NCBI GenBank assembly: GCA_963580455.1
Contig: OY756963.1
Location: 16,201,555-16,265,554, forward strand
Direction of reading: 5' to 3'
DNA from: Euonymus europaeus
Lineage: Eukaryota; Streptophyta; Magnoliopsida; Celastrales; Celastraceae
Length of the DNA: 64,000 bases
Under the pieces are notes generated by a model. The model ran no database searches. It saw nothing but the letters and a program-made list of their open reading frames with translations, and was not told the DNA's origin. Shown piece by piece: positions 1 through 12,100 of the stretch (the stretch's first letter is position 1; each line of letters starts with the position of its first letter). Both the position numbers and the translations under genes were made by a program.

Positions 1-1380
1 AATTTACTTATCCACCCTCCCACGCCTCTGATTGCTCGATCAACTTCATGCTTTGATGATAAACAAGTTAGCAAACAAAAGCATGCTGGTTAAGCAAATA
101 TAATGGTGCGATTCCTCATGGGGAAGCGATAATGTACAAATATTTGCATTTTATTGACTTGACTGTTTTGTTAATATAGTTTAATATGTAACTTGACTTT
201 TTATATAATAAAAATGAGAAATGAAACTATTATGTTGAGAGCAACATAGAAGCCAACAATATTGTTAGGTACAATAAAATGAGAATAACTATATTAAAAG
301 TTTAAAATTAATACGAAAGTCAAAATAACATTTGAAAGTAGTGGAACCGAATCAAAACTTGCCGAAGCAAATCCTACGATTAAAGTTCATATAGAAATCC
401 TACGGAAAATCCTAACTATATAATATCTAGTCATATTCTTATATCCATTGGTCTCTTGCTCACACTACAGGGTGTTAGCCGTCATCTACATACTCACCTA
501 AAAAAGAATTCAAAAGAAAGAGGTGAGCTATAAAGTCTAGTTGGAGTGAAATACTCTTCAAGAACTCATATAACTAATAGATAGATATTTGGGTGGAGGA
601 AACAAAGAATATGATAATGAACGCAAATGAGATACCAAATAAAGTAACACAGAGTGAAATATGATCATACCAACAATACATACATGCATCTGTAATACAT
701 GTAGTATAAATGCAATCACAAACAACTATCCATAAGCACCGCGAAGGGTCAGCCAACACTCAATCTCAACTCGTGGGTGGAAAAAAAAAAGACTACGAAT
801 GGTCTACACCAAAGTGCCTATACAACAATGGAAAATAAATCTTAGATAGTGATCACATCTCATGGTGGGATGTCTCAAACACAACCACTGCTACAAAGCA
901 AACCAACAACTAGGTACAACAAAGGGCCAACCAACAACAACCATGATCGAGCAAAAAGTCCAATTGACAATATCCAAAAACCACAATCGCAAACAAATTA
1001 TGCATGAGTAGCATAAAAATTCTCATGCATTACCACACACCAAAACTGCTAGTAAATATAGTATTATATTATTTAAAATACAACGCATAATTTCTAATAA
1101 ATAATTTCTTGAAAATAGTAAGAAAACCTTTATTTTGATTACACTTTTTATTCAGAATTTGTAATTTTAAATGAGATGGCTATTTTTCTAACCCCTCAAA
1201 ATGAGGGGTTGTGAGGTGTTCACTCACATAAACCCTCCCAACGCCTCTCAACCCTCATAAATACCAAGCAAATATTCACTTTTATGAACCCCTCTCAATC
1301 CAACACCTCCCAACCCCACCTCACTCAACCCCTCCCAACCCTCATGCCAAGCATAACCTTAATGTACGTTGTTCGTATTT
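1..1380. other. AT-rich intergenic DNA, no gene seen
   Basis: I find no coding segment with recognisable motifs here. Between about 1180 and 1360 the plus strand is C-rich, with repeated CCTCCCAAC and CCCCTC words just before the LINE fragment. This could be an old MITE end or simple low-complexity DNA. Confidence 0.5.
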
Positions 1381-1439
1381 CATTTTGTGGGTGTGGAGAC
1401 ATATGGTTATCAATTTGCATTGGTGATGAAGTCGATTCA

Positions 1440-3425
1440 CTAAGTTGTTTGTAAATGCAGAAATCACTGGTCTGTTGAAAGGAATTGCTGTAAAGGCTGA
1501 CATTCTCAATATTTCACACATCCAATACGCTGATGATACATTGATCTTTTTCAAGGCGAAGCAAAAATATATATTGGCAGTAAAGAGATTGTTACGGTGC
1601 TTTCAGATCATCTCCGAGCTCAAAATTAAATTTTTTCAAAAGCTCAATAATTGGTATCGGCATAGATGAAGACTGGACGAAGGAAATAGCCACAAGAAAC
1701 TACTGCCACGCTGAGACCTTACCAGTAAAGTATTTGGGAATGTCTTTGGGAGCTAACTACAAGCTTGCAAAAACATGGAAACCCATTGTTGATCGATTCC
1801 AGCGCAAGCTTGCTGCCTGGAAAGGAAGACAGCTCTCTATAGGAGGAAGAATTACACTCATCAAATCCGCCTTGTTGAATCTTCCTTTATACTTTATGTC
1901 ATTTTTCAAAGTCCCATCCGGGGTGGCAAAAAAACTAGAGCAGCTGCAGAGAAATTTCTTATGGGGGCACTCGTTGGAGAAGAAAAAATTACACCATGTT
2001 AACTAGGCTGTGGTTAAAAGACCAAAAGAAGCTGGGGGTTTGGGAATTGGAGATATCCTACTCAAAAATCAGGCCTTGCTCTTTAAATGGGTATGGCGGT
2101 TCTTGAAGGAAGATTCCACGTTATGGAAGAGGTTAATCACTGAGAAGTACAGCAACGGAAGGCAACTGAAATTTCAGAACATCCCATTTCCAAGTTCTCC
2201 ATCTGCATCGCCTTTCTGGCTTGAGGTTGTAAAATTAATCTATGATCCTGAGACAAATTCTGGTAGAGTAGCAAAGGAAAATGTTGGTTGGGTGATAGGG
2301 GATGACTCAGTTATAAAATTCTGGCATAATGTTTGGGCTTCCAATGTTCCTCTATTTATACAGTTCCAAAGGCTTTATAGACTATCCCTACAACAACATG
2401 AGCCGGTTGCACACATGGGCAAATGGATTAACTTGAGTTGGGAATGAGATTTCAGATGGAGGCGATGCCTATTTCATTGGGAAGAAGTACTACTTGATAG
2501 ATTATTACAATCCATTCAGAGTATCTCTCTTTGCCCCAACAAGGCAGATAGCTTGGTATGGAAAAGCACTACATCTGGTCATTTCTCAGTAAAATCAATG
2601 TATAGCAAGCTACAACTGGGTTTGACCCCTCAAAACATGGCAGCATACCCAGATTTTTACAGCTCTATTTGGAGAGGACTTGCTCCTGCAAAAGTTGAAA
2701 TCTTCTCATGGATACTATTGCACAAAAAATTGCCCAACCGAGCCTCCTTGGCTTCAAAAGGTATCATCACACAGACTGCTAACATTTGTCCCTTTTGCTA
2801 TATGGTTGAGGAAAACCTTGATCATTTATTTTGCCAATGCCTTGGTCTATGCTCACTTTGGTATAAGCTAATTGCATGGTGGGGTCTACAGTGGTGCATA
2901 CCAGGTGAAATAGTATGCTTGTATGAGGTTTGGTGTAGTTTGGTATGGGGTGGTGGTACTCCAAAAAAATGTGGATTTTGTTATTCTATGTGGTAGTTAG
3001 AGCATTTGGAGAGAACGCAATGAGAAAATTTTCCAAGGAAAAATGGTAAATTGGCAGAATACTTTCAATATGTTATTTGTTAGGCTGAGACTTTGGTTCT
3101 ATTATGTTGACCCTCACTTCCCTTACTCAAGTTTCCAACTACAACTCTCTGCAAGTAGTATTAAGAGTTGGACCATGGCAAGGAGAGATTCAGATTCTAT
3201 GCTATGATTCTGATAGTCACATGGACTTCTAGGTGTTATTTTATTTTTGCTTGGACTTGTATTTTTATTGTTCTCATTATCCTTCTTGTTTTGCTTTCTC
3301 TTGATCTGTTTGGCTTTCTCCTTGAAGGCTGATGTAAGCTCATGTTCTCTTGTTCGGTTTTCCTCCGCCATGTGAGAGCTTCTTATTTATATATCTCCTG
3401 AGGCTATGCCTGTTTATCAAAAAAA
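1440..3425 (+). mobile_element. 5'-truncated L1-type LINE fragment (RT plus zf-RVT), decayed
   Basis: This is the 3' part of a non-LTR retrotransposon. The reverse-transcriptase motif QYADDTLIFF lies at about 1523-1552. It is followed by LINE text such as VKYLGMSLGANYK (1724-1760) and LAAWKGRQLSIGGRITLIKS (about 1810-1868). The C-terminal zinc-binding domain typical of plant LINE pol (zf-RVT) follows, with WRGLAPAKVEIFSWILLHKK and a later CPFC...HLFCQC pattern (about 2670-2840). The frame shifts near 1640 and stops at 2004-2006, where tryptophan is expected, and again at 2445 and 2994. The finger through palm upstream of YADD is missing, the usual 5' truncation of target-primed insertion. An A-rich tail (TATCAAAAAAAATC) near 3416-3427 marks the probable 3' end. 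I found no convincing target duplication. Confidence 0.88.
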
Positions 3426-3427
3426 AT

Positions 3428-5790
3428 CATTAAGGATTCATATAGGTGTTTGACTTCTCTTTAGTCGATTTCAATACAGATTTAGGTTGAAAAACTATGG
3501 CTTGGTTTATTGTGTGCATCATGCCAAGCTTGTGCTTTGTACAATAATTTTTGAAAAATGCTAACTGGTAAGGTTTTGTTAATTTGTAAGTTTAAACACT
3601 TTTTATGAAGGTTTCTTAATTGGTAAGGGTTAATAATGTTTTATTGTTTACTTAATAATTGAAGTTTATGATGTAATGTGTCTGTATTGCAAATAAAATA
3701 CTTCTTGATTTTTGTTATTTGAAGATGAAATATAAATGAATTATTATTGAAAATGTTAATATTATTATTTAAATATATTAATATTTATTAAATTGTACTA
3801 ATATCTCTGTATATAATTAACCACGACATTTGAAACAACATTTGTGTTACCATAAAAAATGAACCAAACGCTCCCAATATTTAAACCAGCATATATGTCA
3901 GCATTTAAAATAACAGTTATGCTACCAACATATATGTAAATTATGTGTTACTTTTCAAATTACTTCCCAAACGCAACCTTATGCTTATATATTTATCCAT
4001 ATTAACCCATTTTTGTAATGCATTTGTGTGTTCTGTGCAAACATTTTTCTTATTTATTGCCATCAATACAAATAGCTCCAATGGGCTCCCCCCTCTTGCC
4101 AATGAATAGCCACCTATCATATACCCTTTTCAATGGCCATTCGATATGTCATTCCCCCCTCCTCAATGCAAGCTGCCTAAGCAACAACTTTTGTTAGCCT
4201 TTTCCAACATCTACTCCCCAACAACATCCCACCTTTATTCCTCATTCTACCAATGTAGCCAATCCCATTTCTATCTATAAGGGATTCGCCAACCCTCAAC
4301 TACATTAATTCATCCCACATTTCCTTAAGTTTTAACTATCAAGCCCATTCAATTTTGAATTCCACGCGGTCAACATAAGGTATCAATAGAAATGCATCTA
4401 ATTGGAAAGTAAATGAGAATGTTGCACTTTAAGGAGTTTCACAGGTTCCAATTGTGGGTAATCAATAGGCACGTGCATGATGCATTTTGTTTGAGCATTT
4501 GACATTAATTTTAAGAGGAAGTTCAGGGAGAAAGTGTGTGAAACACGTGAAAATAGATGGTTTGTGATACAAGCAGATGTCTCAAAATAGAGGGCTATTG
4601 TGCAGAGGATTCAATGACTTCTGGAACGATAATTGATAATAAGAGCTCTTATACGGATAATTTGCAACAACCACCATGCCCAACAAATGCGTTGATGATG
4701 CTAACAAAGAAATGCTAGGAAGCCCCCCAAGGAATCTAAACCCTAAGCCCCTAAACATTAGCAACCTCAATTAACAACACATTACCAACAACACTAAAGT
4801 TGAAATTCCAAGTATCATACATAAAGCCCAATATTTTTCACAATAGAGCAACACATAAAATACGAAAACATCCAAGCTTCACAATCCAGTCATGCTACTT
4901 GAAGATAAATCCACATACCAAACTAAATATATGAGAAAAATTATACCAATCTGGTTCTACTTGATGATCGAAAATACTTGACTAAGATATATTCAGGCTA
5001 TTTGACTTCACATCCCTTCTAATGTTTGGTTGAGTACAATGATATGTAGATTAGATAGTGTAATTCTCTATCATTTTCCAGAATGTATAAATGTGGTGAT
5101 TAATATATCCCATTTACCATAAATGTGGTAGTTGGTTGAAGTCTTACAAGTGTAGTTGAGAGGGAGACCAAAATAGAAAAGAGAGGAAAATGCTTGTTGA
5201 TAAATAAATAAATATAATAAATGATTGTTTTGAATGTTAGTTATTTTAGTTATCTTTGAAGTGTGTATAAATGTTGTACCATTGTATATTTAGACTGAAT
5301 TTGAATAAACTACCAACATTAAAGATTTCTATGTTGTTATAATGTTTAAATAGATTTGTTAGAATTTAGAAAATAAAAATTTCAATACTTTGTGAAAGTA
5401 TTCCACCGTTTTTTAAACAAATGAATTTTGTCAAATTGCATGATCCAATATAATTTTTTGTATATTTTATAAATATGGTATGATGTATAGCTCGGCTAAC
5501 GACTCTCCTACATTTCTTTTCTACATGTAGATAATAATAGGGAATAAGAAGAGACGTACGAGCACGATGAGGTGATTGAATTTCACTACTTGTTTTAGTT
5601 AAGTTTAAATATTAAGCATGAATTTCTAAAATAAAATTTATATTTTTGGAGTTATTTATTTATGATTTGGAATAATTTAAATACTGTGGATATTAAATAA
5701 TAAATATATATATATTTGTGCAATCTAATAAAGTTAGTAAATTCCGATGATATGTCGAACACTGTGCTAGTCACTTGTGATGAGGTAACT
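3428..5790. other. AT-rich intergenic DNA with MITE-like scraps
   Basis: No coding evidence. Around 3820-3985 the wording AACCAAACGCTCCCAA and CCCAAACGCAACCTTA resembles ends of short plant DNA transposons, but I could not pair them into a convincing inverted repeat. The rest is AT-rich with no structure I can name. Confidence 0.4.
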
Positions 5791-7070
5791 AAATAGGTAT
5801 GAGTAGTCATTATGTCATGTAATTACCTCGAATGAAGGTGAGGGTGTTAAAGAATCCATTTTGGTGGCCGTCATAGAGGAAACAAATCAAACTTGGAAAC
5901 CCTAATTCCAAAAGAAGAAAAAAATTATGTGTTTGAACGAATTTGACGTAGGGAAAAATAAATGTCATAGATGATGCCAAAGTAAATCTTTGATACCAAT
6001 AAATAAGAACAATACATATAGACTGTAAGAAAGCTTTAAATAGAACCAAAATCAGTGATAAAACGAAGACCCTACATGGACATAATCATACCAAAGCTTT
6101 GTGGTTACCTTCTCGTAGTGTTGATGACAATAATGAAGCTCTCTAACTAAGATGAGCTGCAATTTTCTTCACAGCCTTCACGTAAGCGGCGAATTTATGT
6201 GCCCTACAATAATAGAGAGAAACAACGATCATTTGGCTAGTTTGCACTCTGAAGCCCTAGTCAGTGTTTATGTCAAGAGGAATTCAGAGATAAAAGTGAG
6301 TGAATCAGAGAGTGTAGCTCAGGTCAGCATGTGGTCTTCCTTATATAGGGGTTGAGTGTAACTCCTCTAGACGCTTGAGATTATTATTTAATCCTTGAGA
6401 TTAAACCCTGGGATAGGTTACATCTTAAGCTTCTACCATTGAGACCTTAGGTTAAGACCTTTCTCTTACCCCTGGGTTAAGACTTTTTCCTTACCCCTAG
6501 GTTAAGACCCTTCTCTTGCCCTTAGGTTGGGTTGGTCCTTTTTCTACTCCATAGAGAGCTACCGTATGTATTCTTCTCTCTTTATGCCACATGTCATGCT
6601 GACTAGGCATGACTCATTTTATCATCCACAAAAGCCCCTAGCCTTTGCTTTGTTTTTTTTTCCTTTTATAGAAAATAAGAGATGATTCTTAAAAGTGTTG
6701 TTTGATGAAATCCTTCTTTGTATTGTATATGCTTTCTTCTCTCCTTCAAGAGTTGAATTTTTTTTCACGATTATTGTATAAAGTGTGGTACCAATTTTTT
6801 TATATCTCATTTTATAGCTAGCAAAACATCGAGACATATATATATATATATCTTCTTTTTTCTCTTCAAAACAAGGCTTTGCTCAGCCTTAGTCGGACAA
6901 TCACGTCCAACCGAGGCTTTAAGTCTTGATCGGCTTGTTGAAGCTTTCCACTCTTTATTTTCTTTTTTTTTCTTTAATATATAAAAATATAATCAATATT
7001 TATATATTAATGTACCTTATTCTTGGTTTTTTTCTTGACTATTTGGCCTTCCTTTCTTGGCCTCTCCTCA
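5790..7070. other. Non-coding; short tandem repeat near 6447-6525
   Basis: No gene is recognised. From about 6447 to 6525 a unit of about 30 bp, reading roughly CCCTTAGGTTAAGACCCTTCTCTTAC, is repeated about three times with changes. It precedes the larger degenerate array at 7075-8090. Both probably belong to the untranslated part of one old retroelement; that link is inference. Confidence 0.4.
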
Positions 7071-7074
7071 TTGG

Positions 7075-8090
7075 TAGTTTCATGTGTGGTTAGACCTCGA
7101 CTTCCACGACGCCTTTTTGTCAAGTATATGCAAGATAGATCCTCGTCTTGTATTTGATGTTCCATTTTATACAATGTAAGACCTTGACTTTTTCATACTT
7201 TGACAATTTTTAAGCAAGGTGGCACCTCATGGTAGTAATGCCTTTTTTGCGTACAATGTTCATGAGATTGGATGAAATTCATCCTAGTAATGCCTCCTTG
7301 GCATATCTATGAAGGGTTGGACCTCGGCTTGTGTTGGTGCCTTTCTTGAAACATTCATGTGGGGTTCAACCTCAAGTTAGGTTGGCTCATTCATTGGAAA
7401 ATTGCGGGGTTGGACATTGACTTGGGGTGCCTCCTTCCCTTGGCTTATCCATGTGAGGTTTAGACCTCAACTTAAGGTTTCAAATTTCTTGGCATATCTA
7501 TGCAAAGTTAGATTTCGACTTGAGGCGATGCTTTTTCTCGACATGTCTCTGCAAGGTTAGACCTTCACTTAGGCTCAGAATGATGCCTTCCTTGACAAGC
7601 ATATGCAGGGAAAAGCCCCTAGCATTGAATTATGCCTCTTTGACAATTCTATGGAAGGTTTAACCTTGACTTTGAGTGTGCCTTTCTTGGCACAATCCAT
7701 TACTTGGGGCAATGCCTCTTTCGCATATCCATGCGAGGTTGGATTCTGACTTGGGCAATGTCTTCCTTGACATGCTCATGAAGAGTTAGACCTCGACTTA
7801 TGGTGTCTTCTTTCTTAGGAATATTCATGCGAGGTTAGATCTCAGCCTGGGATGATGTCTTCTTAGGTATATTACTATATTCATGCGAGGTTAGACCTTA
7901 GCCCCTTAGGTGACGCATTCTTTGACATATCAATGCGAGGCTAGATCTCAACTTGGGATGATGTCTTCTTAGGCATATCCATGCTAGCTAAGACCTCAAC
8001 CCCTAGGGTGATGCTTACTTAGGAATATCCATGCGCGATTAGATCTCATGGGTGATGCCTTCTTAGGCATATTCATGCCTCCCTAATGAA
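7075..8090. repeat. Highly degenerate tandem array, unit about 50 bp, about 20 copies
   Basis: The words CATGCGAGGTTAGACCTCGA and CTTGGGGTGATGCCTTCTT, with GGCATATC between units, recur through the whole kilobase, each copy altered. Good copies lie near 7295, 7440, 7728, 7825, 7885 and 7935. Spacing is about 45-60 bp. Copies at the right end resemble each other more than those at the left. No reading frame runs through the array. Arrays like this occur in untranslated regions and LTRs of large plant Ty3/gypsy elements, which fits the nearby primer-binding-site-like motif at about 8625. Confidence 0.75.
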
Positions 8091-8990
8091 TGGATTTCAA
8101 AAAGGAAGTCGTGGTCATCCTCTTTAGGGTATGTTATGGTTTTTTTATGCATGTCCCACTGCAACTCCTTGGTCCTCTTGAAGATCAGCCCTCTTGGAGT
8201 ATAGATTTGGCATCCTTTGAGTTGGGGAACATCCCCTTATTCCTCTTGGGGTGGGGCTCATCTTCCTTCATAATCTTCTAATGCCTTTTCTCTCTGCATC
8301 CTAGGATTGTTTTGAGCCCCTGTCTTCCATTATTCAGCCCTTCATCGATTGCATTGGTACGATAATGCTGACACTTACCCTTCCGCTTGATATAATGAAG
8401 TTGTTTTATCATGGCTTCGACTTCCTCCTGACCAAATTGGAGTTATTCCTACTTTCAGCGTACAACCTCCTCGATCTTTTCTAAGGGGGTACGTTCATTC
8501 CCCTTCCTTTGAGATTGGCTTCCTTGCCCTTCTATGTCCTAGTGGTGCGAGCAATTTATCAACTCTCGAGTTCCTATCTGATGCTATTGACACAACAAGA
8601 GATCCACTGAGTAATGTTCTTTCCCATAGAAGGAGTCAATTGTGGGTGCAATTACATAATAAATTTTATTTTCAAAGATAACAATGTTATTATATTGATG
8701 CCACATGTAATTTTATAACTCACCTCAATTCGAGGTCAAAATATAAAGCACTCCTAAACAGACTAAATTTGTCTCTCAATTGTCTCTTGAGATATAAGTA
8801 TATGGTAAATATAACGATAATATTAACAGTGGGTTTTGTTCCATCGTAGACATCAAACACTTATTGAAACACTAACACTTATTAAAAGAAGTGTTTGAAG
8901 CTAACAACAAATAAACAAACTCATATTCTTAGAAGAAAAAACTCAAATTTTTAGGCCTTCCATTTTACTTTCTACTTTGTCGAACTAAGT
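8091..8990 (-). mobile_element. Probable eroded LTR-retrotransposon leader and LTR fragment
   Basis: At 8622-8639 the plus strand reads TCTTTCCCATAGAAGGAG followed by TCAATTG. This looks like a decayed reverse complement of the TGGCGCCGTCTGTGGGAA primer-binding site seen intact in element 1 at 27532. If so, an element once lay here on the minus strand, with leader sequence to the left (including the array at 7075-8090) and a 5' LTR starting near 8639. I cannot find the second LTR or any gag/pol text, so boundaries and class are tentative. Confidence 0.35.
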
Positions 8991-9005
8991 CGGGTCCGGA
9001 TCCTT

Positions 9006-9080
9006 GATCCATTCAATCTCTTCTCTAGCCCATTGCACGAGATCCATTCAATCTCAACTCAAGCGGCTAGCCCATTGCGC
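9006..9080 (+). repeat. Short direct duplication in the CLPR4 5' leader
   Basis: GATCCATTCAATCTC followed by CTAGCCCATTGC occurs at 9006-9038 and again at 9041-9078, the second copy with a few extra bases between the two words. It lies 50-125 bp before the proposed CLPR4 start, so it is probably in the promoter or 5' untranslated region. A pyrimidine-rich tract (CTCTCTCTCCTCTCCCTCTC) follows at about 9100-9120. Confidence 0.7.
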
Positions 9081-9131
9081 TTCAATTCTCACTTACCCTC
9101 TCTCTCTCCTCTCCCTCTCTCAGCACTACCG

Positions 9132-12100
9132 ATGGACGTCGCCACCGTAGCCGCATCGAGCTTCGCGCTCCGGACGCGTATGGTAGTTCCTCCCCTCTCA
9201 CCTATGCGAACCATTAACCGAAACCTAATTCGAGCTTCATCTTCTTCTTCCTCTGTCCAAACATCTCTCACCACTTCCAGCTTTCTCTCTCCCTTCTCTG
9301 GCGGCACCATCTCCACCGATTTCTCCGGCTTAAAGCTCCGCCACCAGTCCTCGAAGCCCAAGCGAAGCGTCGTCACCATGGTAAAATGCTACCATTAATT
9401 GTATTTTGCGTTGAGTTTCAAAAGTAGGTTCAGAAGTTCACCATTTGATTCCGTCAATTCAGTTTGGTTATCAATGAGGGCTTGATTGAAACGTAAGAGC
9501 TCAATGTGCGATTTCATTGAACTTCTCATCCTGCCTAACATTGGAGACAACTTATAGTTTCCAACAGCTGGGTCACTTGGTCCTCTCCCATGGATTGGGA
9601 ACTGGATCTCTCTTACTCCTTTTGCAACAAAATTTGTAAACCCGGGCCTCTACCACCCTTGGAAGGCCGAAGGATTTACAGAGAGGGCAACTTTTAGTAA
9701 AAAATTTCTCTGCTGCAGTCACTCAAGACACGATCACACGAATAGGGACAGGGGACTTCTGTTAAATGTAATTGGGAAATGCAAAGTCCATATGGTCAAT
9801 AGATGTTCATGTGAAAATATCACATTAAGTCACTTAGCTACATCCTTTGCCTCTGCAAGTGGGCAACTGCACTACAACTATTCAGCTTTTTCGGCTTGAC
9901 GGGTTCTGTGGAATATGAGCTCAAGCCTTGGACCTTGCAGCTACCATATGGGAGCCACTTGTTGGAAAATTCTTGTCTCCTCCATTCCACTATCCTTTCT
10001 TTTATATGGGTTGGAAAGAGAGGAACATCAAATATATGCTCCTTTTCTCTATCAATTCTTATTCCCTGGTCTAGAGAACCCAAAGCCTTTCGCCTTCACA
10101 GCTTTCTTATTTATCATTTATATTAATCAAATTGGTTGATTAGGAAAACTTGTTAGCTCTCTTGCATTGAGATGGAGTTTGGATGAAGAGTTTCCACACA
10201 AATACATCCCCCGACAGCATTTTTCTTCAAAAACAATGTATTGAAGTTGTGGTTTTCCATACACATGCACACCCCCACGCACATGTGTATGTATTTGTCG
10301 GCATGGATTTGGGAAGAGGAGATTCAAATTTTGCTGCAAGCAGCAGGCCTCATTGTGTTCAATATCATTATGTTCTATAGCAAATAAATCATTTACATTT
10401 TGATGAAACTATGCGAATTTTTTTACAGTTATAACTAGGATAAAGGCTTTAATGATGACGATGAAATGGGTTTAAAAGTTAAAGCTCACTGTTAGATGTT
10501 TAAACCTGAAACTCATTAAGTCACTGTATCTTTTGTCTGTTTCTTCTTTTGGCAGTTGAAAGTGTCCTGAAAGATTTTTCTTGTTAAGCATAATGTAATT
10601 GCAGAGTTTGCAAAATGGATGATTCCTTGGTTGTAACTGATGCCTTCTCATGGATATCATTGCCTTGTACCAAAATTATGTGGACAGGTTATTCCTTTCC
10701 AGAAGGGAAGTGCATTGGAGCAACCTCCTCCAGACTTGGCATCTTACTTGTACAAGAATCGAATTGTTTACTTGGGCATGTCTCTTGTTCCATCAGTCAC
10801 TGAGTTGATTCTGGCAGAATTTCTCTACCTGCAGTATGAAGATGCTCAGAAACCTATTTACTTATACATAAACTCTACTGGAACAACCAAGGTACAAGGG
10901 GTTTTATCCTTGTTTAGAATTTGACCAAAAGTTCTATTTACATTTTTATTCAAATGCTTTGTGAACGATGTAGTTCAAAAGTGGATGCTTTTTAGTTAAA
11001 AGTCAGAATAGCTATGCTTGATTTTTCTGTTTATGCCATGCATGTTTTGTTTTCCGCATTTTGGTGTTGGGGGGGAATTCATATTCGTATTCCGCACCTT
11101 GTGCCAAGGTGCAAAACATGTCAGACACTAAAGTTGGATGTTCCTGTGCCTATCAAAAGAGCTGTGATATTGTTAAATATTACTGTACACCGTGAATTAG
11201 GTTTCTAAGCCATCAATTTTGTCTTGATTTAGCTTGCTGATTTCTCGTTGGATAAGTGGTTGCAGTTATGTGCGTTTATCTTGTTGGCATATTCAAATAA
11301 CTTTCCCATCTATGTTAATCCATGAGATTATTCTGAGTGTGATATTGCCATATTGTTGATCACATCGAAACAAGGGAATGAACAAAATAAAGTTTCAGAT
11401 TCCAAAAACGATAGAATCATTGTTCTTTTTTTTTTGTCGGCTCCATAACGAGTGGTTTTCTTTTATAATATTAGCAGAGATTTTAATTATATGCAACAAT
11501 GTTTGTATCCTTTTTTATGATGTCGATTTAGAAAGTACTATCTTTTCTCTGTTCCTCTATAAAGCAAGAGAAAGAATTTCTGTGTGTTTTGTTAAGTAAA
11601 GCACACATTTATTAGAATAAGAAAAAGGCAGCAAGCTGGGCATTGATTTTAATAGAAAAATGGTGACTGGACTAAACTGATGGTTTGGTACAATGTTTGC
11701 TGCAACTAATATTTCTTTTTTTTTTCGTTCATTTTTTCAGGATGGAGAGAAATTGGGTTACGAGACGGAGGCCCTTGCCCTTTATGATGTTATGGGGTCA
11801 TTGCCTTTACCTTTGTCACTAATATTTCAATTTTTTTGTTAGCAATTATATGATTTTACTTTTGTCATGCCTGTCTTGACTCGTTTCAGTATTTATTGGT
11901 AGTTGGTGGTTTGCCTCTACTTAATGTTTGACTGAGGACATAAAGCATTTTTCGTCTTTAAGTTGCTCTAGGGAGTAGGGAATACATGAATGTAATATTG
12001 TTTGTGTCATTGTGTGTGTTGTAAATCCGGATACATGGTGATTACCTTTTCTGTTCATGGTATAGCATGGTTTTTCACTTAATTAAGAACATGCACCTCT

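Noticed and set aside
5986..6002. CTTTGATACCAA, like the complement of an initiator-tRNA primer-binding site
   Set aside because: A short match with no LTR found on either side; it may be chance in AT-rich DNA.
7075..8090. CRISPR-like array
   Set aside because: Units are directly adjacent and diverged, with no constant repeat and unique spacers. The window is a plant nuclear genome.
9089..9379. 96-codon minus-strand frame over CLPR4 exon 1
   Set aside because: It is the antisense shadow of the Ser/Arg-rich transit-peptide exon and has no motif.
9896..10380. Several 65-80 codon frames in CLPR4 intron 1
   Set aside because: They lie inside an intron bounded by good splice sites, on both strands, with no family resemblance.
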